From positions 91,765,285 to 91,829,284 of the forward strand of contig NW_026262734.1 in assembly GCF_021869535.1 (NCBI RefSeq): a stretch of DNA of 64,000 nt, written 5' to 3'. The notes under the pieces are model-generated. The model had not been told where the DNA came from and did not search any database. It was given only the letters and a program-made list of their open reading frames with translations. Positions 1-15,600 of this stretch are shown one piece after another. Source of the stretch: Mytilus californianus. Lineage: Eukaryota > Mollusca > Bivalvia > Mytilida > Mytilidae. A program made the position numbers and the translations under genes. The number at the start of each line of letters is the position of its first letter. Position 1 is the first letter of the stretch.

Positions 1-132
1 TTTTCCGATGACAATCGCCTAAACATATATATAAAGAATTGAATGAAGAAATAAATGAAGAAGAAAAAAAAAAACAACACATCTTTCAATCTAGCAATTA
101 ATTATGTTTATTTCTCTATTGCTGTTTATATA

Positions 133-165
133 AGTCCGGGGTTACTTCAGGTCAAGGCCCGGACT
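133..165. repeat. 33-bp palindromic box, subunit 1 (first copy)
   Basis: Arms AGTCCGGG and CCCGGACT are perfectly complementary and flank a 17-base loop containing TCAGGTCA. The box is GC-rich inside AT-rich DNA and recurs once per unit at this subunit position throughout the array. Confidence 0.9.
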
Positions 166-342
166 CACCTAGTATTATTTTGCTCTTTCTCTTATAAACG
201 TCTTTTGTCAATTTTTTCCGATGACATTCAAATAAGCAAAAGGGTAAATGAATAAACATGAAAAACCTCTTTTCATCAAATAATGTCTGCAGTTTTATAT
301 CTCTGTCGATGTGCATATTTTGTCAGTTTTGCAAATACACCT

Positions 343-375
343 AGTCCGGGGTCATTTCAGGTCACCACCCGGACT
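343..375. repeat. 33-bp palindromic box, subunit 2 (first copy)
   Basis: Same 8-bp arms (AGTCCGGG / CCCGGACT) and same total length as the subunit 1 box. The loop differs (GTCATTTCAGGTCACCA) but keeps TCAGGTCA. Confidence 0.9.
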
Positions 376-572
376 CGTCTATTATGACCAACAGTAAATT
401 ATTTCGTTGAATCTCGGACAAATATCTTTTATAAATGGAGATTTTAGTCCAAACTTTTCCTTTGATCAAGTTTTCCGTCAACAAGCTTTACGACAATAAA
501 CAGTTTATATACAGTTTAATAGCTATCGTAATGCAATACACACAGGTATCCCTAGTATAGTAACTTCAAGCT

Positions 573-605
573 AGTCCGGGGTCATGTCAGGACACAGTCC
601 GGACT
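573..605. repeat. 33-bp palindromic box, subunit 3 (first copy)
   Basis: Arms are AGTCCGG and CCGGACT (7 bp, with the eighth pair changed to G/T). The loop contains TCAGGACA. The total length of 33 bp is preserved. This is the box missing from the last, edge copy of the array. Confidence 0.88.
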
Positions 606-3600
606 CACCTGTCCAAGATTGTGTATTACATCGTTAATCGCTGATTAAGTGTCTTTTATTGAATTTTCCGATGACAATCGCCTAAACATATATATAAAGA
701 ATTGAATGAAGAAATAAATGAAGAAGAAAAAAAAAACAACACATCTTTCAATCTAGCAATTAATTATGTTTATTTCTCTATTGCTGTTTATATAAGTCCG
801 GGGTTACTTCAGGTCAAGGCCCGGACTCACCTAGTATTATTTTGCTCTTTCTCTTATAAACGTCTTTTGTCAATTTTTTCCGATGACATTCAAATAAGCA
901 AAAGGGTAAATGAATAAACATGAAAAACCTCTTTTCATCAAATAATGTCTGCAGTTTTATATCTCTGTCGATGTGCATATTTTGTCAGTTTTGCAAATAC
1001 ACCTAGTCCGGGGTCATTTCAGGTCACCACCCGGACTCGTCTATTATGACCAACAGTAAATTATTTCGTTGAATCTCGGACAAATATCTTTTATAAATGG
1101 AGATTTTAGTCCAAACTTTTCCTTTGATCAAGTTTTCCGTCAACAAGCTTTACGACAATAAACAGTTCATATACAGTTTAATAGCTATCGTAATGCAATA
1201 CACACAGGTATCCCTAGTATAGTAACTTCAAGCTAGTCCGGGGTCATGTCAGGACACAGTCCGGACTCACCTGTCCAAGATTGTGTATTACATCGTTAAT
1301 CGCTGATTAAGTGTCTTTTATTGAATTTTCCGATGACAATCGCCTAAACATATATATAAAGAATTGAATGAAGAAATAAATGAAGAAGAAAAAAAAACAA
1401 CACATCTTTCAATCTAGCAATTAATTATGTTTATTTCTCTATTGCTGTTTATATAAGTCCGGGGTTACTTCAGGTCAAGGCCCGGACTCACCTAGTATTA
1501 TTTTGCTCTTTCTCTTATAAACGTCTTTTGTCAATTTTTTCCGATGACATTCAAATAAGCAAAAGGGTAAATGAATAAACATGAAAAACCTCTTTTCATC
1601 AAATAATGTCTGCAGTTTTATATCTCTGTCGATGTGCATATTTTGTCAGTTTTGCAAATACACCTAGTCCGGGGTCATTTCAGGTCACCACCCGGACTCG
1701 TCTATTATGACCAACAGTAAATTATTTCGTTGAATCTCGGACAAATATCTTTTATAAATGGAGATTTTAGTCCAAACTTTTCCTTTGATCAAGTTTTCCG
1801 TCAACAAGCTTTACGACAATAAACAGTTTATATACAGTTTAATAGCTATCGTAATGCAATACACACAGGTATCCCTAGTATAGTAACTTCAAGCTAGTCC
1901 GGGGTCATGTCAGGACACAGTCCGGACTCACCTGTCCAAGATTGTGTATTACATCGTTAATCGCTGATTAAGTGTCTTTTATTGAATTTTCCGATGACAA
2001 TCGCCTAAACATATATATAAAGAATTGAATGAAGAAATAAATGAAGAAGAAAAAAAAAACAACACATCTTTCAATCTAGCAATTAATTATGTTTATTTCT
2101 CTATTGCTGTTTATATAAGTCCGGGGTTACTTCAGGTCAAGGCCCGGACTCACCTAGTATTATTTTGCTCTTTCTCTTATAAACGTCTTTTGTCAATTTT
2201 TTCCGATGACATTCAAATAAGCAAAAGGGTAAATGAATAAACATGAAAAACCTCTTTTCATCAAATAATGTCTGCAGTTTTATATCTCTGTCGATGTGCA
2301 TATTTTGTCAGTTTTGCAAATACACCTAGTCCGGGGTCATTTCAGGTCACCACCCGGACTCGTCTATTATGACCAACAGTAAATTATTTCGTTGAATCTC
2401 GGACAAATATCTTTTATAAATGGAGATTTTAGTCCAAACTTTTCCTTTGATCAAGTTTTCCGTCAACAAGCTTTACGACAATAAACAGTTTATATACAGT
2501 TTAATAGCTATCGTAATGCAATACACACAGGTATCCCTAGTATAGTAACTTCAAGCTAGTCCGGGGTCATGTCAGGACACAGTCCGGACTCACCTGTCCA
2601 AGATTGTGTATTACATCGTTAATCGCTGATTAAGTGTCTTTTATTGAATTTTCCGATGACAATCGCCTAAACATATATATAAAGAATTGAATGAAGAAAT
2701 AAATGAAGAAGAAAAAAAAACAACACATCTTTCAATCTAGCAATTAATTATGTTTATTTCTCTATTGCTGTTTATATAAGTCCGGGGTTACTTCAGGTCA
2801 AGGCCCGGACTCACCTAGTATTATTTTGCTCTTTCTCTTATAAACGTCTTTTGTCAATTTTTTCCGATGACATTCAAATAAGCAAAAGGGTAAATGAATA
2901 AACATGAAAAACCTCTTTTCATCAAATAATGTCTGCAGTTTTATATCTCTGTCGATGTGCATATTTTGTCAGTTTTGCAAATACACCTAGTCCGGGGTCA
3001 TTTCAGGTCACCACCCGGACTCGTCTATTATGACCAACAGTAAATTATTTCGTTGAATCTCGGACAAATATCTTTTATAAATGGAGATTTTAGTCCAAAC
3101 TTTTCCTTTGATCAAGTTTTCCGTCAACAAGCTTTACGACAATAAACAGTTCATATACAGTTTAATAGCTATCGTAATGCAATACACACAGGTATCCCTA
3201 GTATAGTAACTTCAAGCTAGTCCGGGGTCATGTCAGGACACAGTCCGGACTCACCTGTCCAAGATTGTGTATTACATCGTTAATCGCTGATTAAGTGTCT
3301 TTTATTGAATTTTCCGATGACAATCGCCTAAACATATATATAAAGAATTGAATGAAGAAATAAATGAAGAAGAAAAAAAAACAACACATCTTTCAATCTA
3401 GCAATTAATTATGTTTATTTCTCTATTGCTGTTTATATAAGTCCGGGGTTACTTCAGGTCAAGGCCCGGACTCACCTAGTATTATTTTGCTCTTTCTCTT
3501 ATAAACGTCTTTTGTCAATTTTTTCCGATGACATTCAAATAAGCAAAAGGGTAAATGAATAAACATGAAAAACCTCTTTTCATCAAATAATGTCTGCAGT

Positions 3601-6600
3601 TTTATATCTCTGTCGATGTGCATATTTTGTCAGTTTTGCAAATACACCTAGTCCGGGGTCATTTCAGGTCACCACCCGGACTCGTCTATTATGACCAACA
3701 GTAAATTATTTCGTTGAATCTCGGACAAATATCTTTTATAAATGGAGATTTTAGTCCAAACTTTTCCTTTGATCAAGTTTTCCGTCAACAAGCTTTACGA
3801 CAATAAACAGTTCATATACAGTTTAATAGCTATCGTAATGCAATACACACAGGTATCCCTAGTATAGTAACTTCAAGCTAGTCCGGGGTCATGTCAGGAC
3901 ACAGTCCGGACTCACCTGTCCAAGATTGTGTATTACATCGTTAATCGCTGATTAAGTGTCTTTTATTGAATTTTCCGATGACAATCGCCTAAACATATAT
4001 ATAAAGAATTGAATGAAGAAATAAATGAAGAAGAAAAAAAAACAACACATCTTTCAATCTAGCAATTAATTATGTTTATTTCTCTATTGCTGTTTATATA
4101 AGTCCGGGGTTACTTCAGGTCAAGGCCCGGACTCACCTAGTATTATTTTGCTCTTTCTCTTATTAACGTCTTTTGTCAATTTTTTCCGATGACATTCAAA
4201 TAAGCAAAAGGGTAAATGAATAAACATGAAAAACCTCTTTTCATCAAATAATGTCTGCAGTTTTATATCTCTGTCGATGTGCATATTTTGTCAGTTTTGC
4301 AAATACACCTAGTCCGGGGTCATTTCAGGTCACCACCCGGACTCGTCTATTATGACCAACAGTAAATTATTTCGTTGAATCTCGGACAAATATCTTTTAT
4401 AAATGGAGATTTTAGTCCAAACTTTTCCTTTGATCAAGTTTTCCGTCAACAAGCTTTACGACAATAAACAGTTTATATACAGTTTAATAGCTATCGTAAT
4501 GCAATACACACAGGTATCCCTAGTATAGTAACTTCAAGCTAGTCCGGGGTCATGTCAGGACACAGTCCGGACTCACCTGTCCAAGATTGTGTATTACATC
4601 GTTAATCGCTGATTAAGTGTCTTTTATTGAATTTTCCGATGACAATCGCCTAAACATATATATAAAGAATTGAATGAAGAAATAAATGAAGAAGAAAAAA
4701 AAAACAACACATCTTTCAATCTAGCAATTAATTATGTTTATTTCTCTATTGCTGTTTATATAAGTCCGGGGTTACTTCAGGTCAAGGCCCGGACTCACCT
4801 AGTATTATTTTGCTCTTTCTCTTATAAACGTCTTTTGTCAATTTTTTCCGATGACATTCAAATAAGCAAAAGGGTAAATGAATAAACATGAAAAACCTCT
4901 TTTCATCAAATAATGTCTGCAGTTTTATATCTCTGTCGATGTGCATATTTTGTCAGTTTTGCAAATACACCTAGTCCGGGGTCATTTCAGGTCACCACCC
5001 GGACTCGTCTATTATGACCAACAGTAAATTATTTCGTTGAATCTCGGACAAATATCTTTTATAAATGGAGATTTTAGTCCAAACTTTTCCTTTGATCAAG
5101 TTTTCCGTCAACAAGCTTTACGACAATAAACAGTTCATATACAGTTTAATAGCTATCGTAATGCAATACACACAGGTATCCCTAGTATAGTAACTTCAAG
5201 CTAGTCCGGGGTCATGTCAGGACACAGTCCGGACTCACCTGTCCAAGATTGTGTATTACATCGTTAATCGCTGATTAAGTGTCTTTTATTGAATTTTCCG
5301 ATGACAATCGCCTAAACATATATATAAAGAATTGAATGAAGAAATAAATGAAGAAGAAAAAAAAACAACACATCTTTCAATCTAGCAATTAATTATGTTT
5401 ATTTCTCTATTGCTGTTTATATAAGTCCGGGGTTACTTCAGGTCAAGGCCCGGACTCACCTAGTATTATTTTGCTCTTTCTCTTATAAACGTCTTTTGTC
5501 AATTTTTTCCGATGACATTCAAATAAGCAAAAGGGTAAATGAATAAACATGAAAAACCTCTTTTCATCAAATAATGTCTGCAGTTTTATATCTCTGTCGA
5601 TGTGCATATTTTGTCAGTTTTGCAAATACACCTAGTCCGGGGTCATTTCAGGTCACCACCCGGACTCGTCTATTATGACCAACAGTAAATTATTTCGTTG
5701 AATCTCGGACAAATATCTTTTATAAATGGAGATTTTAGTCCAAACTTTTCCTTTGATCAAGTTTTCCGTCAACAAGCTTTACGACAATAAACAGTTTATA
5801 TACAGTTTAATAGCTATCGTAATGCAATACACACAGGTATCCCTAGTATAGTAACTTCAAGCTAGTCCGGGGTCATGTCAGGACACAGTCCGGACTCACC
5901 TGTCCAAGATTGTGTATTACATCGTTAATCGCTGATTAAGTGTCTTTTATTGAATTTTCCGATGACAATCGCCTAAACATATATATAAAGAATTGAATGA
6001 AGAAATAAATGAAGAAGAAAAAAAAAACAACACATCTTTCAATCTAGCAATTAATTATGTTTATTTCTCTATTGCTGTTTATATAAGTCCGGGGTTACTT
6101 CAGGTCAAGGCCCGGACTCACCTAGTATTATTTTGCTCTTTCTCTTATAAACGTCTTTTGTCAATTTTTTCCGATGACATTCAAATAAGCAAAAGGGTAA
6201 ATGAATAAACATGAAAAACCTCTTTTCATCAAATAATGTCTGCAGTTTTATATCTCTGTCGATGTGCATATTTTGTCAGTTTTGCAAATACACCTAGTCC
6301 GGGGTCATTTCAGGTCACCACCCGGACTCGTCTATTATGACCAACAGTAAATTATTTCGTTGAATCTCGGACAAATATCTTTTATAAATGGAGATTTTAG
6401 TCCAAACTTTTCCTTTGATCAAGTTTTCCGTCAACAAGCTTTACGACAATAAACAGTTCATATACAGTTTAATAGCTATCGTAATGCAATACACACAGGT
6501 ATCCCTAGTATAGTAACTTCAAGCTAGTCCGGGGTCATGTCAGGACACAGTCCGGACTCACCTGTCCAAGATTGTGTATTACATCGTTAATCGCTGATTA

Positions 6601-9600
6601 AGTGTCTTTTATTGAATTTTCCGATGACAATCGCCTAAACATATATATAAAGAATTGAATGAAGAAATAAATGAAGAAGAAAAAAAAACAACACATCTTT
6701 CAATCTAGCAATTAATTATGTTTATTTCTCTATTGCTGTTTATATAAGTCCGGGGTTACTTCAGGTCAAGGCCCGGACTCACCTAGTATTATTTTGCTCT
6801 TTCTCTTATAAACGTCTTTTGTCAATTTTTTCCGATGACATTCAAATAAGCAAAAGGGTAAATGAATAAACATGAAAAACCTCTTTTCATCAAATAATGT
6901 CTGCAGTTTTATATCTCTGTCGATGTGCATATTTTGTCAGTTTTGCAAATACACCTAGTCCGGGGTCATTTCAGGTCACCACCCGGACTCGTCTATTATG
7001 ACCAACAGTAAATTATTTCGTTGAATCTCGGACAAATATCTTTTATAAATGGAGATTTTAGTCCAAACTTTTCCTTTGATCAAGTTTTCCGTCAACAAGC
7101 TTTACGACAATAAACAGTTTATATACAGTTTAATAGCTATCGTAATGCAATACACACAGGTATCCCTAGTATAGTAACTTCAAGCTAGTCCGGGGTCATG
7201 TCAGGACACAGTCCGGACTCACCTGTCCAAGATTGTGTATTACATCGTTAATCGCTGATTAAGTGTCTTTTATTGAATTTTCCGATGACAATCGCCTAAA
7301 CATATATATAAAGAATTGAATGAAGAAATAAATGAAGAAGAAAAAAAAAACAACACATCTTTCAATCTAGCAATTAATTATGTTTATTTCTCTATTGCTG
7401 TTTATATAAGTCCGGGGTTACTTCAGGTCAAGGCCCGGACTCACCTAGTATTATTTTGCTCTTTCTCTTATAAACGTCTTTTGTCAATTTTTTCCGATGA
7501 CATTCAAATAAGCAAAAGGGTAAATGAATAAACATGAAAAACCTCTTTTCATCAAATAATGTCTGCAGTTTTATATCTCTGTCGATGTGCATATTTTGTC
7601 AGTTTTGCAAATACACCTAGTCCGGGGTCATTTCAGGTCACCACCCGGACTCGTCTATTATGACCAACAGTAAATTATTTCGTTGAATCTCGGACAAATA
7701 TCTTTTATAAATGGAGATTTTAGTCCAAACTTTTCCTTTGATCAAGTTTTCCGTCAACAAGCTTTACGACAATAAACAGTTCATATACAGTTTAATAGCT
7801 ATCGTAATGCAATACACACAGGTATCCCTAGTATAGTAACTTCAAGCTAGTCCGGGGTCATGTCAGGACACAGTCCGGACTCACCTGTCCAAGATTGTGT
7901 ATTACATCGTTAATCGCTGATTAAGTGTCTTTTATTGAATTTTCCGATGACAATCGCCTAAACATATATATAAAGAATTGAATGAAGAAATAAATGAAGA
8001 AGAAAAAAAAACAACACATCTTTCAATCTAGCAATTAATTATGTTTATTTCTCTATTGCTGTTTATATAAGTCCGGGGTTACTTCAGGTCAAGGCCCGGA
8101 CTCACCTAGTATTATTTTGCTCTTTCTCTTATAAACGTCTTTTGTCAATTTTTTCCGATGACATTCAAATAAGCAAAAGGGTAAATGAATAAACATGAAA
8201 AACCTCTTTTCATCAAATAATGTCTGCAGTTTTATATCTCTGTCGATGTGCATATTTTGTCAGTTTTGCAAATACACCTAGTCCGGGGTCATTTCAGGTC
8301 ACCACCCGGACTCGTCTATTATGACCAACAGTAAATTATTTCGTTGAATCTCGGACAAATATCTTTTATAAATGGAGATTTTAGTCCAAACTTTTCCTTT
8401 GATCAAGTTTTCCGTCAACAAGCTTTACGACAATAAACAGTTTATATACAGTTTAATAGCTATCGTAATGCAATACACACAGGTATCCCTAGTATAGTAA
8501 CTTCAAGCTAGTCCGGGGTCATGTCAGGACACAGTCCGGACTCACCTGTCCAAGATTGTGTATTACATCGTTAATCGCTGATTAAGTGTCTTTTATTGAA
8601 TTTTCCGATGACAATCGCCTAAACATATATATAAAGAATTGAATGAAGAAATAAATGAAGAAGAAAAAAAAAAACAACACATCTTTCAATCTAGCAATTA
8701 ATTATGTTTATTTCTCTATTGCTGTTTATATAAGTCCGGGGTTACTTCAGGTCAAGGCCCGGACTCACCTAGTATTATTTTGCTCTTTCTCTTATAAACG
8801 TCTTTTGTCAATTTTTTCCGATGACATTCAAATAAGCAAAAGGGTAAATGAATAAACATGAAAAACCTCTTTTCATCAAATAATGTCTGCAGTTTTATAT
8901 CTCTGTCGATGTGCATATTTTGTCAGTTTTGCAAATACACCTAGTCCGGGGTCATTTCAGGTCACCACCCGGACTCGTCTATTATGACCAACAGTAAATT
9001 ATTTCGTTGAATCTCGGACAAATATCTTTTATAAATGGAGATTTTAGTCCAAACTTTTCCTTTGATCAAGTTTTCCGTCAACAAGCTTTACGACAATAAA
9101 CAGTTCATATACAGTTTAATAGCTATCGTAATGCAATACACACAGGTATCCCTAGTATAGTAACTTCAAGCTAGTCCGGGGTCATGTCAGGACACAGTCC
9201 GGACTCACCTGTCCAAGATTGTGTATTACATCGTTAATCGCTGATTAAGTGTCTTTTATTGAATTTTCCGATGACAATCGCCTAAACATATATATAAAGA
9301 ATTGAATGAAGAAATAAATGAAGAAGAAAAAAAAACAACACATCTTTCAATCTAGCAATTAATTATGTTTATTTCTCTATTGCTGTTTATATAAGTCCGG
9401 GGTTACTTCAGGTCAAGGCCCGGACTCACCTAGTATTATTTTGCTCTTTCTCTTATAAACGTCTTTTGTCAATTTTTTCCGATGACATTCAAATAAGCAA
9501 AAGGGTAAATGAATAAACATGAAAAACCTCTTTTCATCAAATAATGTCTGCAGTTTTATATCTCTGTCGATGTGCATATTTTGTCAGTTTTGCAAATACA

Positions 9601-12600
9601 CCTAGTCCGGGGTCATTTCAGGTCACCACCCGGACTCGTCTATTATGACCAACAGTAAATTATTTCGTTGAATCTCGGACAAATATCTTTTATAAATGGA
9701 GATTTTAGTCCAAACTTTTCCTTTGATCAAGTTTTCCGTCAACAAGCTTTACGACAATAAACAGTTTATATACAGTTTAATAGCTATCGTAATGCAATAC
9801 ACACAGGTATCCCTAGTATAGTAACTTCAAGCTAGTCCGGGGTCATGTCAGGACACAGTCCGGACTCACCTGTCCAAGATTGTGTATTACATCGTTAATC
9901 GCTGATTAAGTGTCTTTTATTGAATTTTCCGATGACAATCGCCTAAACATATATATAAAGAATTGAATGAAGAAATAAATGAAGAAGAAAAAAAAAACAA
10001 CACATCTTTCAATCTAGCAATTAATTATGTTTATTTCTCTATTGCTGTTTATATAAGTCCGGGGTTACTTCAGGTCAAGGCCCGGACTCACCTAGTATTA
10101 TTTTGCTCTTTCTCTTATAAACGTCTTTTGTCAATTTTTTCCGATGACATTCAAATAAGCAAAAGGGTAAATGAATAAACATGAAAAACCTCTTTTCATC
10201 AAATAATGTCTGCAGTTTTATATCTCTGTCGATGTGCATATTTTGTCAGTTTTGCAAATACACCTAGTCCGGGGTCATTTCAGGTCACCACCCGGACTCG
10301 TCTATTATGACCAACAGTAAATTATTTCGTTGAATCTCGGACAAATATCTTTTATAAATGGAGATTTTAGTCCAAACTTTTCCTTTGATCAAGTTTTCCG
10401 TCAACAAGCTTTACGACAATAAACAGTTTATATACAGTTTAATAGCTATCGTAATGCAATACACACAGGTATCCCTAGTATAGTAACTTCAAGCTAGTCC
10501 GGGGTCATGTCAGGACACAGTCCGGACTCACCTGTCCAAGATTGTGTATTACATCGTTAATCGCTGATTAAGTGTCTTTTATTGAATTTTCCGATGACAA
10601 TCGCCTAAACATATATATAAAGAATTGAATGAAGAAATAAATGAAGAAGAAAAAAAAAAACAACACATCTTTCAATCTAGCAATTAATTATGTTTATTTC
10701 TCTATTGCTGTTTATATAAGTCCGGGGTTACTTCAGGTCAAGGCCCGGACTCACCTAGTATTATTTTGCTTTTTCTCTTATAAACGTCTTTTGTCAATTT
10801 TTTCCGATGACATTCAAATAAGCAAAAGGGTAAATGAATAAACATGAAAAACCTCTTTTCATCAAATAATGTCTGCAGTTTTATATCTCTGTCGATGTGC
10901 ATATTTTGTCAGTTTTGCAAATACACCTAGTCCGGGGTCATTTCAGGTCACCACCCGGACTCGTCTATTATGACCAACAGTAAATTATTTCGTTGAATCT
11001 CGGACAAATATCTTTTATAAATGGAGATTTTAGTCCAAACTTTTCCTTTGATCAAGTTTTCCGTCAACAAGCTTTACGACAATAAACAGTTCATATACAG
11101 TTTAATAGCTATCGTAATGCAATACACACAGGTATCCCTAGTATAGTAACTTCAAGCTAGTCCGGGGTCATGTCAGGACACAGTCCGGACTCACCTGTCC
11201 AAGATTGTGTATTACATCGTTAATCGCTGATTAAGTGTCTTTTATTGAATTTTCCGATGACAATCGCCTAAACATATATATAAAGAATTGAATGAAGAAA
11301 TAAATGAAGAAGAAAAAAAAACAACACATCTTTCAATCTAGCAATTAATTATGTTTATTTCTCTATTGCTGTTTATATAAGTCCGGGGTTACTTCAGGTC
11401 AAGGCCCGGACTCACCTAGTATTATTTTGCTCTTTCTCTTATAAACGTCTTTTGTCAATTTTTTCCGATGACATTCAAATAAGCAAAAGGGTAAATGAAT
11501 AAACATGAAAAACCTCTTTTCATCAAATAATGTCTGCAGTTTTATATCTCTGTCGATGTGCATATTTTGTCAGTTTTGCAAATACACCTAGTCCGGGGTC
11601 ATTTCAGGTCACCACCCGGACTCGTCTATTATGACCAACAGTAAATTATTTCGTTGAATCTCGGACAAATATCTTTTATAAATGGAGATTTTAGTCCAAA
11701 CTTTTCCTTTGATCAAGTTTTCCGTCAACAAGCTTTACGACAATAAACAGTTTATATACAGTTTAATAGCTATCGTAATGCAATACACACAGGTATCCCT
11801 AGTATAGTAACTTCAAGCTAGTCCGGGGTCATGTCAGGACACAGTCCGGACTCACCTGTCCAAGATTGTGTATTACATCGTTAATCGCTGATTAAGTGTC
11901 TTTTATTGAATTTTCCGATGACAATCGCCTAAACATATATATAAAGAATTGAATGAAGAAATAAATGAAGAAGAAAAAAAAAAACAACACATCTTTCAAT
12001 CTAGCAATTAATTATGTTTATTTCTCTATTGCTGTTTATATAAGTCCGGGGTTACTTCAGGTCAAGGCCCGGACTCACCTAGTATTATTTTGCTCTTTCT
12101 CTTATAAACGTCTTTTGTCAATTTTTTCCGATGACATTCAAATAAGCAAAAGGGTAAATGAATAAACATGAAAAACCTCTTTTCATCAAATAATGTCTGC
12201 AGTTTTATATCTCTGTCGATGTGCATATTTTGTCAGTTTTGCAAATACACCTAGTCCGGGGTCATTTCAGGTCACCACCCGGACTCGTCTATTATGACCA
12301 ACAGTAAATTATTTCGTTGAATCTCGGACAAATATCTTTTATAAATGGAGATTTTAGTCCAAACTTTTCCTTTGATCAAGTTTTCCGTCAACAAGCTTTA
12401 CGACAATAAACAGTTCATATACAGTTTAATAGCTATCGTAATGCAATACACACAGGTATCCCTAGTATAGTAACTTCAAGCTAGTCCGGGGTCATGTCAG
12501 GACACAGTCCGGACTCACCTGTCCAAGATTGTGTATTACATCGTTAATCGCTGATTAAGTGTCTTTTATTGAATTTTCCGATGACAATCGCCTAAACATA

Positions 12601-15600
12601 TATATAAAGAATTGAATGAAGAAATAAATGAAGAAGAAAAAAAAACAACACATCTTTCAATCTAGCAATTAATTATGTTTATTTCTCTATTGCTGTTTAT
12701 ATAAGTCCGGGGTTACTTCAGGTCAAGGCCCGGACTCACCTAGTATTATTTTGCTCTTTCTCTTATAAACGTCTTTTGTCAATTTTTTCCGATGACATTC
12801 AAATAAGCAAAAGGGTAAATGAATAAACATGAAAAACCTCTTTTCATCAAATAATGTCTGCAGTTTTATATCTCTGTCGATGTGCATATTTTGTCAGTTT
12901 TGCAAATACACCTAGTCCGGGGTCATTTCAGGTCACCACCCGGACTCGTCTATTATGACCAACAGTAAATTATTTCGTTGAATCTCGGACAAATATCTTT
13001 TATAAATGGAGATTTTAGTCCAAACTTTTCCTTTGATCAAGTTTTCCGTCAACAAGCTTTACGACAATAAACAGTTTATATACAGTTTAATAGCTATCGT
13101 AATGCAATACACACAGGTATCCCTAGTATAGTAACTTCAAGCTAGTCCGGGGTCATGTCAGGACACAGTCCGGACTCACCTGTCCAAGATTGTGTATTAC
13201 ATCGTTAATCGCTGATTAAGTGTCTTTTATTGAATTTTCCGATGACAATCGCCTAAACATATATATAAAGAATTGAATGAAGAAATAAATGAAGAAGAAA
13301 AAAAAAAACAACACATCTTTCAATCTAGCAATTAATTATGTTTATTTCTCTATTGCTGTTTATATAAGTCCGGGGTTACTTCAGGTCAAGGCCCGGACTC
13401 ACCTAGTATTATTTTGCTCTTTCTCTTATAAACGTCTTTTGTCAATTTTTTCCGATGACATTCAAATAAGCAAAAGGGTAAATGAATAAACATGAAAAAC
13501 CTCTTTTCATCAAATAATGTCTGCAGTTTTATATCTCTGTCGATGTGCATATTTTGTCAGTTTTGCAAATACACCTAGTCCGGGGTCATTTCAGGTCACC
13601 ACCCGGACTCGTCTATTATGACCAACAGTAAATTATTTCGTTGAATCTCGGACAAATATCTTTTATAAATGGAGATTTTAGTCCAAACTTTTCCTTTGAT
13701 CAAGTTTTCCGTCAACAAGCTTTACGACAATAAACAGTTCATATACAGTTTAATAGCTATCGTAATGCAATACACACAGGTATCCCTAGTATAGTAACTT
13801 CAAGCTAGTCCGGGGTCATGTCAGGACACAGTCCGGACTCACCTGTCCAAGATTGTGTATTACATCGTTAATCGCTGATTAAGTGTCTTTTATTGAATTT
13901 TCCGATGACAATCGCCTAAACATATATATAAAGAATTGAATGAAGAAATAAATGAAGAAGAAAAAAAAAAACAACACATCTTTCAATCTAGCAATTAATT
14001 ATGTTTATTTCTCTATTGCTGTTTATATAAGTCCGGGGTTACTTCAGGTCAAGGCCCGGACTCACCTAGTATTATTTTGCTCTTTCTCTTATAAACGTCT
14101 TTTGTCAATTTTTTCCGATGACATTCAAATAAGCAAAAGGGTAAATGAATAAACATGAAAAACCTCTTTTCATCAAATAATGTCTGCAGTTTTATATCTC
14201 TGTCGATGTGCATATTTTGTCAGTTTTGCAAATACACCTAGTCCGGGGTCATTTCAGGTCACCACCCGGACTCGTCTATTATGACCAACAGTAAATTATT
14301 TCGTTGAATCTCGGACAAATATCTTTTATAAATGGAGATTTTAGTCCAAACTTTTCCTTTGATCAAGTTTTCCGTCAACAAGCTTTACGACAATAAACAG
14401 TTTATATACAGTTTAATAGCTATCGTAATGCAATACACACAGGTATCCCTAGTATAGTAACTTCAAGCTAGTCCGGGGTCATGTCAGGACACAGTCCGGA
14501 CTCACCTGTCCAAGATTGTGTATTACATCGTTAATCGCTGATTAAGTGTCTTTTATTGAATTTTCCGATGACAATCGCCTAAACATATATATAAAGAATT
14601 GAATGAAGAAATAAATGAAGAAGAAAAAAAAAACAACACATCTTTCAATCTAGCAATTAATTATGTTTATTTCTCTATTGCTGTTTATATAAGTCCGGGG
14701 TTACTTCAGGTCAAGGCCCGGACTCACCTAGTATTATTTTGCTCTTTCTCTTATAAACGTCTTTTGTCAATTTTTTCCGATGACATTCAAATAAGCAAAA
14801 GGGTAAATGAATAAACATGAAAAACCTCTTTTCATCAAATAATGTCTGCAGTTTTATATCTCTGTCGATGTGCATATTTTGTCAGTTTTGCAAATACACC
14901 TAGTCCGGGGTCATTTCAGGTCACCACCCGGACTCGTCTATTATGACCAACAGTAAATTATTTCGTTGAATCTCGGACAAATATCTTTTATAAATGGAGA
15001 TTTTAGTCCAAACTTTTCCTTTGATCAAGTTTTCCGTCAACAAGCTTTACGACAATAAACAGTTCATATACAGTTTAATAGCTATCGTAATGCAATACAC
15101 ACAGGTATCCCTAGTATAGTAACTTCAAGCTAGTCCGGGGTCATGTCAGGACACAGTCCGGACTCACCTGTCCAAGATTGTGTATTACATCGTTAATCGC
15201 TGATTAAGTGTCTTTTATTGAATTTTCCGATGACAATCGCCTAAACATATATATAAAGAATTGAATGAAGAAATAAATGAAGAAGAAAAAAAAACAACAC
15301 ATCTTTCAATCTAGCAATTAATTATGTTTATTTCTCTATTGCTGTTTATATAAGTCCGGGGTTACTTCAGGTCAAGGCCCGGACTCACCTAGTATTATTT
15401 TGCTCTTTCTCTTATAAACGTCTTTTGTCAATTTTTTCCGATGACATTCAAATAAGCAAAAGGGTAAATGAATAAACATGAAAAACCTCTTTTCATCAAA
15501 TAATGTCTGCAGTTTTATATCTCTGTCGATGTGCATATTTTGTCAGTTTTGCAAATACACCTAGTCCGGGGTCATTTCAGGTCACCACCCGGACTCGTCT

